A stretch of DNA of 11,412 bases, taken from contig JAPLYY010000034.1 in the NCBI GenBank assembly GCA_026395315.1, positions 1-11,412 of the forward strand, given 5' to 3'. Position numbers and translations under genes: made by a program. The first letter of the stretch is position 1. Every line of letters starts with the position of its first letter. Below are positions 1-6,624 of the stretch, piece after piece. The notes under the pieces are model-generated. The model worked only from the letters and a program-made list of their open reading frames with translations, made no database searches and was not told the origin of the DNA. This DNA comes from Candidatus Shapirobacteria bacterium. Lineage in GTDB: Bacteria; Patescibacteriota; Microgenomatia; UBA12405.

Positions 1-1
1 G

Positions 2-862
2 GCAGTCATCATCGAATCCAAAATGGACCAATTTCGCGGCCCGGTGGCTATGGCTATTGTCAAGCAGGGCACTCTTAAACCGGGTGACATGGTTTTTGCC
101 GAAAATATTGCCTGTAAAGTCAAATCTCTGCTTGATTCCTCTGGCAAACCCATCTTGATGGCCTTACCCAGCACTCCGGTGGAGATACTTGGCTTTGAAT
201 CCGTTCCTGCTGTTGGTGCCGTTATCACTCCGGTCAGCCACGAACCAACGATCATCAAATCTACCCAGGCTGTTTCACTAGACCAATCTACCACCAAATT
301 ACCAATCGTTATTAAAGCCGATGTTAGGGGCACTTTAGAAGCTCTTCTCAACAGTTTTAGTGATGACGTGGTTATTGTCCATTCCGGCGTTGGCCCGGTT
401 TCCGATAATGATATCTTTTTGGCCCAAGCTGCCAAGGCTCAAATCTTTGCTTTTAGTGTGTCTGTACCTAAATTTATCAAAAACTTAGCTGACAATGCCA
501 AAGTAGCCATTTTTGAGTCAAAAATCATTTATGAAATTATCGAGGAGATCCAAGCTCAGGTGTTGCGGCTTTTAGACCCCACTATTGAAGAAACTACCTT
601 AGGTGAGGGCAAAATTATTGCCGAATTTAGCATCGACAAAGTCCGGATTGCCGGCGTTAAAATCACTAAAGCCGAGATGACCAAAGGCGACACCATCCAT
701 CTTAAACGGGACGATAAAATCATCAAAGAATCCAAAATTGAAGGTATTCACCAAGCTAAAACTACCGTGGATAAAGCCAAGACTGGTAATGAGTACGGTA
801 TGACTTTTCGGCCATATATTGACTTTAAACTCAACGATGTTATAATAGCCTATAAGAGTTGA
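2..862 (+). CDS. infB: Translation initiation factor IF-2, C-terminal part (5' end outside window)
   Basis: IF-2 is the GTPase that brings initiator fMet-tRNA to the 30S subunit and promotes 50S joining. Only the last 286 residues are here, and the frame is open from base 2, so the GTPase domain lies upstream. Visible parts follow family order: the domain II beta-barrel (AVIIESK then RGPVAMAIVKQGTLKPGD), domain III (IKADVRGTLEALLNS, then HSGVGPVSDNDIFLA), a long linker helix (IIYEIIEEIQAQVLRLL), and the C-terminal barrel that binds fMet-tRNA (GEGKIIAEFS through YGMTFRPYIDFKLNDVIIAYKS). Domain III reads FSVSVPK where the family often has FNVRPD, an ordinary divergence. The stop (860-862) overlaps a possible TTG start of the next gene, and the last coding bases contain a promoter (819-846). 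Identification is secure from conserved blocks; nothing suggests truncation at the 3' end. Confidence 0.96.
   Translation, partial: AVIIESKMDQFRGPVAMAIVKQGTLKPGDMVFAENIACKVKSLLDSSGKPILMALPSTPVEILGFESVPAVGAVITPVSHEPTIIKSTQAVSLDQSTTKLPIVIKADVRGTLEALLNSFSDDVVIVHSGVGPVSDNDIFLAQAAKAQIFAFSVSVPKFIKNLADNAKVAIFESKIIYEIIEEIQAQVLRLLDPTIEETTLGEGKIIAEFSIDKVRIAGVKITKAEMTKGDTIHLKRDDKIIKESKIEGIHQAKTTVDKAKTGNEYGMTFRPYIDFKLNDVIIAYKS
819..846 (+). promoter_or_regulatory. Sigma70-type promoter inside the infB 3' end
   Basis: TTGACT (819-824), a 16-nt spacer, and TATAAT (841-846) preceded by TG-N, giving the extended -10 TGTTATAAT. Start of transcription would fall near 852-854, just before the infB stop and about 18 nt upstream of the ATG at 871. 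It would supply the NrnA-like gene independently of infB. The same nonamer TGTTATAAT recurs before rpsO. Not tested experimentally; the match is unusually good for a site inside a coding sequence. Confidence 0.7.
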
Positions 863-870
863 TAAATAAC

Positions 871-1659
871 ATGAAAAACTACAATACTACTTCTCTTCAG
901 CCCCTAATCAATCAGGCCAAATCCGTCCTGATTGCTGTTCCCCAAATGTCCCTTGACAGTATTGGTGCTGCCCTAGGCATGGCTTTAGCCTTAAAAAAGG
1001 CCGGTAAAGACGTCAAAGTTTATTGTCCCACTAAAACTGATCAAAACTACAGTAAATTAAGCGGCCTTGAATTATTAACCGATACAATTTCCAGCTCCGA
1101 CCTGGTGGTGACTCTTGACTACCCGGTTGATCAAATCGACAATGTCTCATACAACGATGATGGCGGCCACCTCAATTTGATTGTTAAAACCAAATCCGGT
1201 GCTTCCAAAATTGAGAATAATAAAATTAACATTAACAACGATTCCGCTTCAGCCGATGTTTGCGTCATGCTTGGTGATGAAACTTCCCTGGCTAATGCTT
1301 CCGATCTAACTTCTAAAGGCAACTGGATTTACATTTCTCCGGTAAACAACACCAAAACCTGGGCTAAAGCTAGTTTAATTGATCCCGATGCCCCGTTTTC
1401 AGAAATATTTACCTTTTTATTGCCCATGCTTGGATTGAAGTTGGATATAGATTCCGGCAAAGACTTGTTAATCGGTCTTCGGGTTGCTACCCAATCCTTT
1501 TCGGTTAACGTTTCTCCGGAAACCTTTGAAGCCGGCGCTGTCTGTCTGCGTGCTACCCAGCCGGAAGATGTTCCCGCTGCTACTCCGGTGGTTGAGCCAA
1601 CCCCAATCGAAAATGTCGAACGCACTGGTGGTCTTGTTCCCGGCGCGCGAGCAGCGTAG
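871..1659 (+). CDS. DHH/NrnA-like protein with degenerate phosphoesterase motifs
   Basis: This 262-residue protein resembles the N-terminal DHH domain of NrnA-type oligoribonuclease/pAp phosphatases. The fold signature is SVLIAVPQMSLDSIGAALGMALALKKAGKDVKVY, equivalent to the family's HxxPDGDAxGS helix, followed by a DLVVTLDYP strand. Key catalytic residues are eroded: the first motif keeps one Asp (SLDS) but lacks the His and the DGD pair, and no DHH triad is visible. The tail (from about residue 230) is Pro-rich (ATPVVEPTPIE) and likely disordered, ending in a G+C-rich stretch. ATG 871 is preferred because it lies about 18 nt from the predicted transcription start; a TTG at 859 overlapping the infB stop would add four residues. 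Its place between infB and rpsO matches nrnA in the classical cluster, suggesting an inherited relic with a changed, perhaps non-enzymatic, role. Family assignment is moderate; function unknown. Confidence 0.6.
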   Translation: MKNYNTTSLQPLINQAKSVLIAVPQMSLDSIGAALGMALALKKAGKDVKVYCPTKTDQNYSKLSGLELLTDTISSSDLVVTLDYPVDQIDNVSYNDDGGHLNLIVKTKSGASKIENNKININNDSASADVCVMLGDETSLANASDLTSKGNWIYISPVNNTKTWAKASLIDPDAPFSEIFTFLLPMLGLKLDIDSGKDLLIGLRVATQSFSVNVSPETFEAGAVCLRATQPEDVPAATPVVEPTPIENVERTGGLVPGARAA

Positions 1660-1885
1660 TTTCCCACGCGCGGGGCGTTGCCCACGCGGTTAAACGAATG
1701 TGCCATCCTCCACCGCGCTGGCGGTGTTATACGCACCATCCACGGCGGCGGCGAAGTCGTCCAGAATCGCATCGTACCCTGATTCTTAATACTGTTGTCG
1801 TCGGCGACCAACGTGTTGTTGTTGGAGAAGTTCCGGGAGTAGTCGTTAATGGCAATATTTGTTCTGCCCGCCAGAGCTAAGATTT
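1637..1885. other. G+C-rich intergenic patch with hairpins and a possible minus-strand gene remnant
   Basis: The end of the NrnA-like gene and the following noncoding stretch are visibly richer in G+C than the flanks. A hairpin at 1669-1688 (CGCGGGGC, loop GTT, GCCC-A-CGCG) and a 6-bp hairpin at 1711-1726 (CACCGC/GCGGTG) are present; neither has a T tract, so neither is a typical terminator. CCCACGCG occurs twice (1663-1670, 1681-1688). On the minus strand a protein-like stretch (NDYSRNFSNNNTLVADDNSIKNQG) switches frame near 1780 to YDAILDDFAAAVDGAYNTASAVEDGTFV and then meets a stop near 1690. This may be a decayed gene fragment or chance; I could not identify a parent. Confidence 0.3.
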
Positions 1886-1886
1886 G

Positions 1887-1895
1887 TGTTATAAT
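1887..1895 (+). promoter_or_regulatory. Extended -10 promoter of rpsO
   Basis: TGTTATAAT, a perfect TATAAT (1890-1895) with the TG-N extension, lies 81 nt before the rpsO start codon. No convincing -35 hexamer is placed at 16-18 nt, as is common for extended -10 promoters. Transcription would start near 1902 and give a 5' leader of about 74 nt. Confidence 0.65.
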
Positions 1896-1913
1896 CTCTC
1901 CTAGACTATTACA

Positions 1914-1971
1914 TCGGTTTTTTGGGAGCCATTCCAAAATATTACATTTTCACCGACAAATAGCCCAAAAA
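1914..1971 (+). promoter_or_regulatory. Structured rpsO leader, candidate S15 autoregulatory RNA
   Basis: TCGGT (1914-1918) can pair with ACCGA (1952-1956), enclosing an inner hairpin TTTTGG (1920-1925) with CCAAAA (1934-1939). Alternatively TTTTTGGG (1919-1926) pairs over 8 bp with CCCAAAAA (1964-1971), ending 4 nt before the ATG at 1976. The two folds share the T/G strand and exclude each other, so one could leave the start free and the other mask it. S15 is known to repress its own mRNA through leader structures in several bacteria. A match to a known S15 leader class was not established. Confidence 0.4.
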
Positions 1972-1975
1972 TTTT

Positions 1976-2245
1976 ATGGCATTAACTGCTGACGAAAAAC
2001 AGGACCTGATTACTAAGTATTCCCAAGCCAAAGGCGATACCGGTTCTCCGGAAATCCAAGTGGCTCTTCTCTCCAAAGAAGTCGAAAAACTTCAAGGTCA
2101 TCTGGCTGAAAATAAACATGATTCTCCCGCCAAAAGGGGACTTCTAAGTAAGTTGGCCAAGCGTCGTCGATTATTACGCTATTTATCTTCACGTAACCCC
2201 GAAAGATACACCAAGATTATCAAAGATCTCGGCTTGAAAAAATAA
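1976..2245 (+). CDS. rpsO: 30S ribosomal protein S15
   Basis: At 89 residues it has the full usual length of bacterial S15, a primary 16S rRNA-binding protein of the 30S platform that contacts helices 20-22 and forms an inter-subunit bridge. Recognisable blocks are DTGSPEIQVALLSKEVEKLQGHL, then AKRGLLSKLAKRRRLLRYLSSRNPERY and the C-terminal KIIKDLGLKK. The all-helical pattern and the Lys/Arg-rich third helix are intact. No Shine-Dalgarno motif precedes the ATG; the upstream bases are A/T-rich and part of the possible leader switch. pnp begins 6 nt after the stop, the conserved rpsO-pnp pairing of many bacteria, so the two are probably co-transcribed from the extended -10 promoter at 1887-1895. 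The assignment is secure. Confidence 0.98.
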   Translation: MALTADEKQDLITKYSQAKGDTGSPEIQVALLSKEVEKLQGHLAENKHDSPAKRGLLSKLAKRRRLLRYLSSRNPERYTKIIKDLGLKK

Positions 2246-2251
2246 AAAACT

Positions 2252-4447
2252 ATGAACAAAAAAATTTCTGTCGACCTCAATTTAGGTCAAAAAACTCTCA
2301 ATTTACAAACCGGCATTCTCGCTCCTCAAACCAACGGCTCAGTTTTGGCTACCTTGGGTAAAACCGTCGTTCTGGCTACCGTCGTTCTGGGAGCTCTCGA
2401 CAAATCGAAAGATTATTTTCCACTTTCAGTTGAATTCACCGACAAACTATATGCCGGCGGTTTAATTAAAGGCGGTAAATGGAATAAACGCGATGGCGGT
2501 CCTTCCGACACGGCCGTACTTTTTGGCCGTATCATCGATCGTTCTGTTCGTCCCCTTTTCCCCGCCGGTTTTAAAAACGAAGTCCAGTTGATGGTGACGA
2601 TTCTTAGCAACGACAAAGACAATGACGTCGTCATCCCGGCCTTTTTAGCTTCCAGCGCCGCTTTAATGATCTCCGATATTCCCTTTAACGGTCCGGTATC
2701 ACCAGTTCGAATGGGCCTAAAAGATGGCAAATTAACTCTTTTTCCCACTCTGACTGATCAACTTACTTCCCCGATGGACCTTCTGGTCTGTCAGGATGCC
2801 GAAGGTATCAATATGATTGAAGCTGAGGCAAATATTGTTGACAATGATACCTTTCTTAAAGGTATCCAATTAGGTATTGCCACCGGCAATGATATCAATG
2901 CCCAGTTAGTTGATTTTACTAAAAAATACGGCAAGACCAAAATCGAATATGAGGATTTATCACCCTCGGTCGAATTACTGGCAGAAGTTGAGACATTAAT
3001 TAAACCTGATATTGACGAATTTCTGGCCAATGGTGCCGATGGCGCTCATATGGCCGGCGAAGCCAAAATCAAAGATAAAGTTAAAGAATATTTCAAAGCC
3101 AGAATTAAAGCCGAAGAATTGGAAGAATCCATCGTTATGGAAGCGGTAGACACTTTAATCCGAAAATATTTCCGGGCTGCTACTCTTGCCGGTCATCGTT
3201 ACGACCAAAGAGCCGTTGACGAAATCCGTCCTCTTAATATTGAACTCGATCTTTTACCTTGTACCCATGGTTCGGCCTTATTTGAACGCGGTCTAACCCA
3301 GACAATTACTGTAGTTACCCTCGGTTCACTGTCGGAACAGCAATATTTACAGGATAGTAACGGTGAAATTACCAAACGTTATATCCATTATTATTCCGCC
3401 GCTCCATTTTCTACCGGTCAAACCGGCCGTACCGGCCGCCCCGGCCGCCGCGAAATCGGTCACGGTGCTCTGGCTGAAAAAGCCCTAATTCCGGTCATTC
3501 CTTCTATCGACGACTTTCCCTATACTATTACCTTAACTTCGGAAGTTTTATCTCAAAACGGCTCCTCCTCCATGGCTTCCACCTGCGGCTCAACCATGAG
3601 CCTGATGGCTGCCGGTGTGCCGATAAAAGATAAAGTCGCCGGTATTTCTGTCGGTATGGTTTCCGATGATAAAAAATATTTACTTCTAACCGATATTGCC
3701 GGTGTTGAAGATCACAATGGTGATATGGATTTCAAAATTACCGGTACCAGGTCGGGTATTACCGCCATTCAGCTGGATATCAAACGTATGGGGTTAAGTT
3801 TTGACATGATCCGCGACACTTTTGCCGCTTCCACCACAGCCAGAATGTTTATTTTAGATAAAATGGATTCAGTTCTCGCTTCCCCCCGCACTCAGTTGTC
3901 TGTCTATGCACCCAAAATCAAATTAGTTAAACTTCCTGAGGATAAAATCGGTGAAGTTATCGGTAGCGGCGGTAAAACTATCAAAGCTCTGATGGAAAAA
4001 TATGATGTCCAGATCGACATCGATGATGATGGTAACGCCTCGGTGTGCGCCATTGATGCGGCTAAAATTGATAGTTGTGTTACCGAAATAGAAGCCATGA
4101 TTAAAGATGTTCAGGTTGGTGAAGAATATGACGGTGTTGTCACTCGGGTTGAAGCCTATGGTGCCTTTGTTGAATTTCTTCCCGGCCGCGAAGCTCTGCT
4201 TCACGTTTCCGAAATGAGCGGGGGATTTTTAAATGATCCTTCGGCTATCATCAAAATCGGCGACAAACTCCACGTCAAAGTTTCCGGATTCAATGACAAC
4301 CATCAAATCAAATTAAGTGCCCCCGAATTCAAAGCGGCTCATCCTGGCGACCCCAATGCCATGCCCAACCGTGAGCGTCCTCAATTTGATCGTCCCCCCC
4401 GACCCTTCAATAAGTTCGGTGGTGGTGGTTTTAACCGCGGCCGCTAG
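2252..4447 (+). CDS. pnp: Polyribonucleotide nucleotidyltransferase (PNPase)
   Basis: PNPase degrades RNA 3' to 5' by phosphorolysis and can add 3' tails; it works as a cytoplasmic trimer. The 731-residue protein has the complete domain order. The first RNase PH-like domain (about 1-225) contains GGPSD and RIIDRSVRPLFP; a helical linker follows. The second RNase PH-like domain (about 325-545) has FERGLTQT, GRREIGHGALAEKAL, NGSSSMASTCGS and EDHNGDMDFK, the last carrying the catalytic Asp residues. A KH domain (EDKIGEVIGSGGKTIKALM, about 567-585) and an S1 domain (EYDGVVTRVEAYGAFVEFLPGREALLHVSEM, about 630-660) follow, then an Arg/Gly/Pro-rich tail ending GGGGFNRGR that may bind RNA. The FFRR loop of the first domain is replaced by KWNKRDG. 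Three 9-bp near-repeats built on CCGGCC (about 3424-3450) encode TGR-TGR-PGR. No Shine-Dalgarno site is evident. Confidence 0.97.
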   Translation: MNKKISVDLNLGQKTLNLQTGILAPQTNGSVLATLGKTVVLATVVLGALDKSKDYFPLSVEFTDKLYAGGLIKGGKWNKRDGGPSDTAVLFGRIIDRSVRPLFPAGFKNEVQLMVTILSNDKDNDVVIPAFLASSAALMISDIPFNGPVSPVRMGLKDGKLTLFPTLTDQLTSPMDLLVCQDAEGINMIEAEANIVDNDTFLKGIQLGIATGNDINAQLVDFTKKYGKTKIEYEDLSPSVELLAEVETLIKPDIDEFLANGADGAHMAGEAKIKDKVKEYFKARIKAEELEESIVMEAVDTLIRKYFRAATLAGHRYDQRAVDEIRPLNIELDLLPCTHGSALFERGLTQTITVVTLGSLSEQQYLQDSNGEITKRYIHYYSAAPFSTGQTGRTGRPGRREIGHGALAEKALIPVIPSIDDFPYTITLTSEVLSQNGSSSMASTCGSTMSLMAAGVPIKDKVAGISVGMVSDDKKYLLLTDIAGVEDHNGDMDFKITGTRSGITAIQLDIKRMGLSFDMIRDTFAASTTARMFILDKMDSVLASPRTQLSVYAPKIKLVKLPEDKIGEVIGSGGKTIKALMEKYDVQIDIDDDGNASVCAIDAAKIDSCVTEIEAMIKDVQVGEEYDGVVTRVEAYGAFVEFLPGREALLHVSEMSGGFLNDPSAIIKIGDKLHVKVSGFNDNHQIKLSAPEFKAAHPGDPNAMPNRERPQFDRPPRPFNKFGGGGFNRGR

Positions 4448-4467
4448 ACCAAAACTTCGGAAACTTG

Positions 4468-4473
4468 TATACT
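4468..4473 (+). promoter_or_regulatory. -10 box of a leaderless promoter for the five-gene operon
   Basis: TATACT ends 7 nt before the ATG at 4480, so transcription should begin at or beside the start codon. No Shine-Dalgarno sequence precedes the ATG and no clear -35 was found. The 32-nt gap after pnp has no hairpin terminator, so some read-through from pnp is also likely. Confidence 0.5.
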
Positions 4474-4479
4474 GAATAG

Positions 4480-5541
4480 ATGGATCCCACACAGCCAACG
4501 GCAAGCGAAGCTATCGCCAAACTCGTCGCTAAATCTAAATCAGTCCAACTGCCCTCCGGTCTAACGGAAAAATTATCGGAAATGTTTTCTCAGTTGGAAA
4601 TAAATTCCCGCTCGGAAGATACTTTTTGGAGTTTTTACCAATCGGTGGCTAAATATCTCGATTGGATTATTGCCCTACCTTGGACAACCTCTAGTCAGGA
4701 TATTTTGGAGTTGAATTTTGCCAAACAAAAGCTGGATGAAAATCATTACGGACTTGACAGTGTTAAAGAAAGAATTCTCGAATATGTTTCGGTCTTAGCT
4801 CTCCAAAAAAACCGCAATCCCGACCATCAGCCGCAGGCCCCAATTCTGCTTTTTTCCGGACTGGTAGGGACGGGCAAAACTACCATGGCTATGTCGATTG
4901 CTCAGGTTTTAGGCCGGCAATTAATCCGGATACCCTTTGGTGGTTTGGGCGACCCCCTTTATCTTCGCGGCCAGTCCCGGGTCTACCCCAATGCCGAGCC
5001 CGGTGCTATTATCCGTGGTCTTTCTGTTGCCAAAACCAACAATCCGGTGATATTGCTCGATGAAATTGACCGGGTGGCCGACGATGCTTTAAATACCATT
5101 ATGGGAGTTTTAGTCGAGCTTTTAGACCCGGAACAAAATAATCATTTTACTGATCACTATTTAGATTTTCCCTTTGACTTGTCTCAAGCTCTGTTTGTCG
5201 CCACTTGCAACAACACTACCAGGATTGCTACCGCCGTCATGGACCGCCTCGAACCTATTCAAATGCCATCGTACAACGATGAAGAAAAAATTGCCATTGG
5301 CCGGGATTATATTTTACCTAAAGCTATTAAAAACGCCGGTTTAACTCCTGATGAATTAAAAATTACTGATGCCGTCTGGCCCAATATCGTCCGCCCTCTT
5401 GGTTTTGATGCCGGTGTCCGGACCTTAAAACGTAATATCGAAGGTCTGTGCCGCAAATCTGCTTTTCAAATTATGTCCGGAAAATCCAAATCTATTGTTG
5501 TGGATGAATCCAACATTAAACAATTTATGCCCCAGTGGTAG
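4480..5541 (+). CDS. Lon-like AAA+ ATPase lacking the protease domain
   Basis: The 353-residue protein matches the central AAA+ module of Lon. A short helical N-terminus (1-58) leads into the Lon hallmark YLDWIIALPW (59-68) and LDENHYGLDSVKERILEY (85-102). ATPase motifs are intact: Walker A GLVGTGKT (127-134), the pore region (GGLGDPLYLRG), Walker B ILLDEID (191-197), LLDPEQNNHFTDHYLDFPFDLS (214-235), sensor 1 ATCN (241-244), an Arg near MDR (256) and sensor 2 GVRTLKR (312-318). It stops where the AAA+ alpha domain of Lon ends, so the Ser-Lys protease domain is absent, as is the substrate-binding N-domain. Full-length Lon is near 800 residues. The clean ends and intact motifs argue for a working ATPase, perhaps an unfoldase or remodeller, rather than a pseudogene. 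It heads an operon of membrane-anchored proteins; one base separates its stop from the next ATG. Confidence 0.85.
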   Translation: MDPTQPTASEAIAKLVAKSKSVQLPSGLTEKLSEMFSQLEINSRSEDTFWSFYQSVAKYLDWIIALPWTTSSQDILELNFAKQKLDENHYGLDSVKERILEYVSVLALQKNRNPDHQPQAPILLFSGLVGTGKTTMAMSIAQVLGRQLIRIPFGGLGDPLYLRGQSRVYPNAEPGAIIRGLSVAKTNNPVILLDEIDRVADDALNTIMGVLVELLDPEQNNHFTDHYLDFPFDLSQALFVATCNNTTRIATAVMDRLEPIQMPSYNDEEKIAIGRDYILPKAIKNAGLTPDELKITDAVWPNIVRPLGFDAGVRTLKRNIEGLCRKSAFQIMSGKSKSIVVDESNIKQFMPQW

Positions 5542-5542
5542 C

Positions 5543-6010
5543 ATGAAAAAATTTATTACTGTTACTGCCATTATCATCATAGTCGGATTGTGGGCCTACT
5601 ATCTTTATCAAAACATATTTGCTTTGACCTCTAAAAGCGAAATCGCCGAAATTACTAAAAATCTACCCTCACCCACCACCATTATTATTCCGACTGATAA
5701 ACCAACCCCTACCCCCGCCTTTTCCGATTTGGATTTGATTAAACTAGCTTTTGCCGAAAAACACGGCAAACCGGTTTCAGAAGTTATCTTAACCATTTCC
5801 GAAAACAACGGTTTAACTGCCCAGGGGTCAATCAGTTTTGTCGGCGAAAACGGTGGTGCCTGGTGGCTGGCCGCCAAAGTTAAAAATGTCTGGATCGCCG
5901 TCCAGGACGGTAATGGTTACGTTGCCTGTGAGTCAGTAACTGATTATAAATTTCCCAAATCCATGGTTCCTGAATGTGTCGATGTCAACGGCAAGTTAAA
6001 AATTCTATGA
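5543..6010 (+). CDS. Membrane-anchored small extracytoplasmic protein, PT linker
   Basis: The 155-residue protein starts with a single hydrophobic segment (FITVTAIIIIVGLWAYYLY, about 4-22) behind two Lys, suggesting N-in anchoring with the rest outside. A Pro/Thr linker (about 47-60, ending KPTPTPAF) leads to a compact domain (62-150) with LIKLAFAEKHGKPVSEVILTI, GGAWWLAAKVKNVWIAVQDGNG and YKFPKSMVPECVD. Similar stand-alone domains occur in small lipoproteins and surface proteins of CPR bacteria, from memory; no function is established. C129 and C145 could form a disulfide. ATG 5543 is chosen because it lies 1 nt after the stop of the Lon-like gene and gives a clean membrane anchor; an upstream in-frame ATG at 5495 would run into that gene. 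The stop overlaps the next ATG (ATGA). Location is a confident prediction, role unknown. Confidence 0.75.
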   Translation: MKKFITVTAIIIIVGLWAYYLYQNIFALTSKSEIAEITKNLPSPTTIIIPTDKPTPTPAFSDLDLIKLAFAEKHGKPVSEVILTISENNGLTAQGSISFVGENGGAWWLAAKVKNVWIAVQDGNGYVACESVTDYKFPKSMVPECVDVNGKLKIL

Positions 6011-6624
6011 AATTAATCTATTTAATTTTAACCTCAATTGCTTTCACCATTTTACTCGTTACCCTCTATCCCTTCCGCCAAAAATATTCCTACCCCAACG
6101 CTTTGCCTACACCCACGCCCACCAGACCGACCCCTACATCTGTCGAATGGCAAACTTACCGCAACGACCAGTACGGCTTCGAGTTCCAATATCCCAATAC
6201 TTGGGATTTAGACTTATCTTTAGCAGAAAAAACTTTATATCTCTGTCATACCAACACTAGTGATGCATGTGTACAAATAAATTTCCAAAAACCAAAAACC
6301 AGCAACAATATACCAATAAAATCAATTATTTTTAATAATCAGAAAGCTATCCGTTACGATTTTGTTTCCGAAGGCGAAGGCGTCGAAGGTTATGTAATAA
6401 ATGTATTGATCAAAAAACCAATATATATTACTGCTTTCGCAGACCCGGAAATTGATAAAATATTATCAACTTTTAAATTTTTTACCCCCATAAAATACAC
6501 CTGTCCTGCGGCTGAATGGGTTGACTGTATGCCCGGTCCCGGAGTTGTTAAACCTCAATGCGATTCCGCTTATTTATCCTGGGTCACAGCCAATTGCCCC
6601 AATTTTAAAGGCGCCGCTTTATGA
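6007..6624 (+). CDS. Membrane-anchored PsbP-like domain protein with Cys-rich WVDCMPGP tail
   Basis: 205 residues. An N-terminal hydrophobic segment (about 3-21) is followed by a PTPTPTRPTPTS linker (34-45), then one PsbP-like domain (about 48-160) marked by YGFEFQYPNTW at its start and DKILSTFKFF at its end. The tail (164-205) reads YTCPAAEWVDCMPGPGVV and NCPNFKGAA, with four Cys (166, 174, 185, 197), a motif that I recall recurring in CPR surface proteins and which may form two disulfides outside the cell. The start is the ATG at 6007, overlapping the previous stop by 4 nt (ATGA); an upstream ATG at 5974 would need a long overlap and lacks the signal-anchor beginning. The same domain occurs three times in the next gene. 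Function unknown. Confidence 0.75.
   Translation: MKLIYLILTSIAFTILLVTLYPFRQKYSYPNALPTPTPTRPTPTSVEWQTYRNDQYGFEFQYPNTWDLDLSLAEKTLYLCHTNTSDACVQINFQKPKTSNNIPIKSIIFNNQKAIRYDFVSEGEGVEGYVINVLIKKPIYITAFADPEIDKILSTFKFFTPIKYTCPAAEWVDCMPGPGVVKPQCDSAYLSWVTANCPNFKGAAL

Noticed and set aside
1669..1688. G+C-rich hairpin after the NrnA-like gene as a terminator
   Set aside because: No T tract follows, so intrinsic termination is not supported.
1698..1880. Plus-strand 60-codon open frame in the intergenic patch
   Set aside because: Composition is biased (runs of Arg and Val), there is no ribosome site, and it looks like the complement of the minus-strand Asn-rich stretch.
1329..1937. Long minus-strand open frame (about 200 codons) across the NrnA-like gene and the intergenic patch
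   Set aside because: Most of it is antisense to the NrnA-like gene, its sensible part changes frame near 1780, and the plus-strand rpsO promoter lies within it. Only the short intergenic part is kept, as a low-confidence remnant.
5974..6006. Upstream ATG extending the gene at 6007 by 11 codons
   Set aside because: It would overlap the preceding gene more deeply and remove the clean signal-anchor N-terminus; the ATGA overlap at 6007 is more natural.
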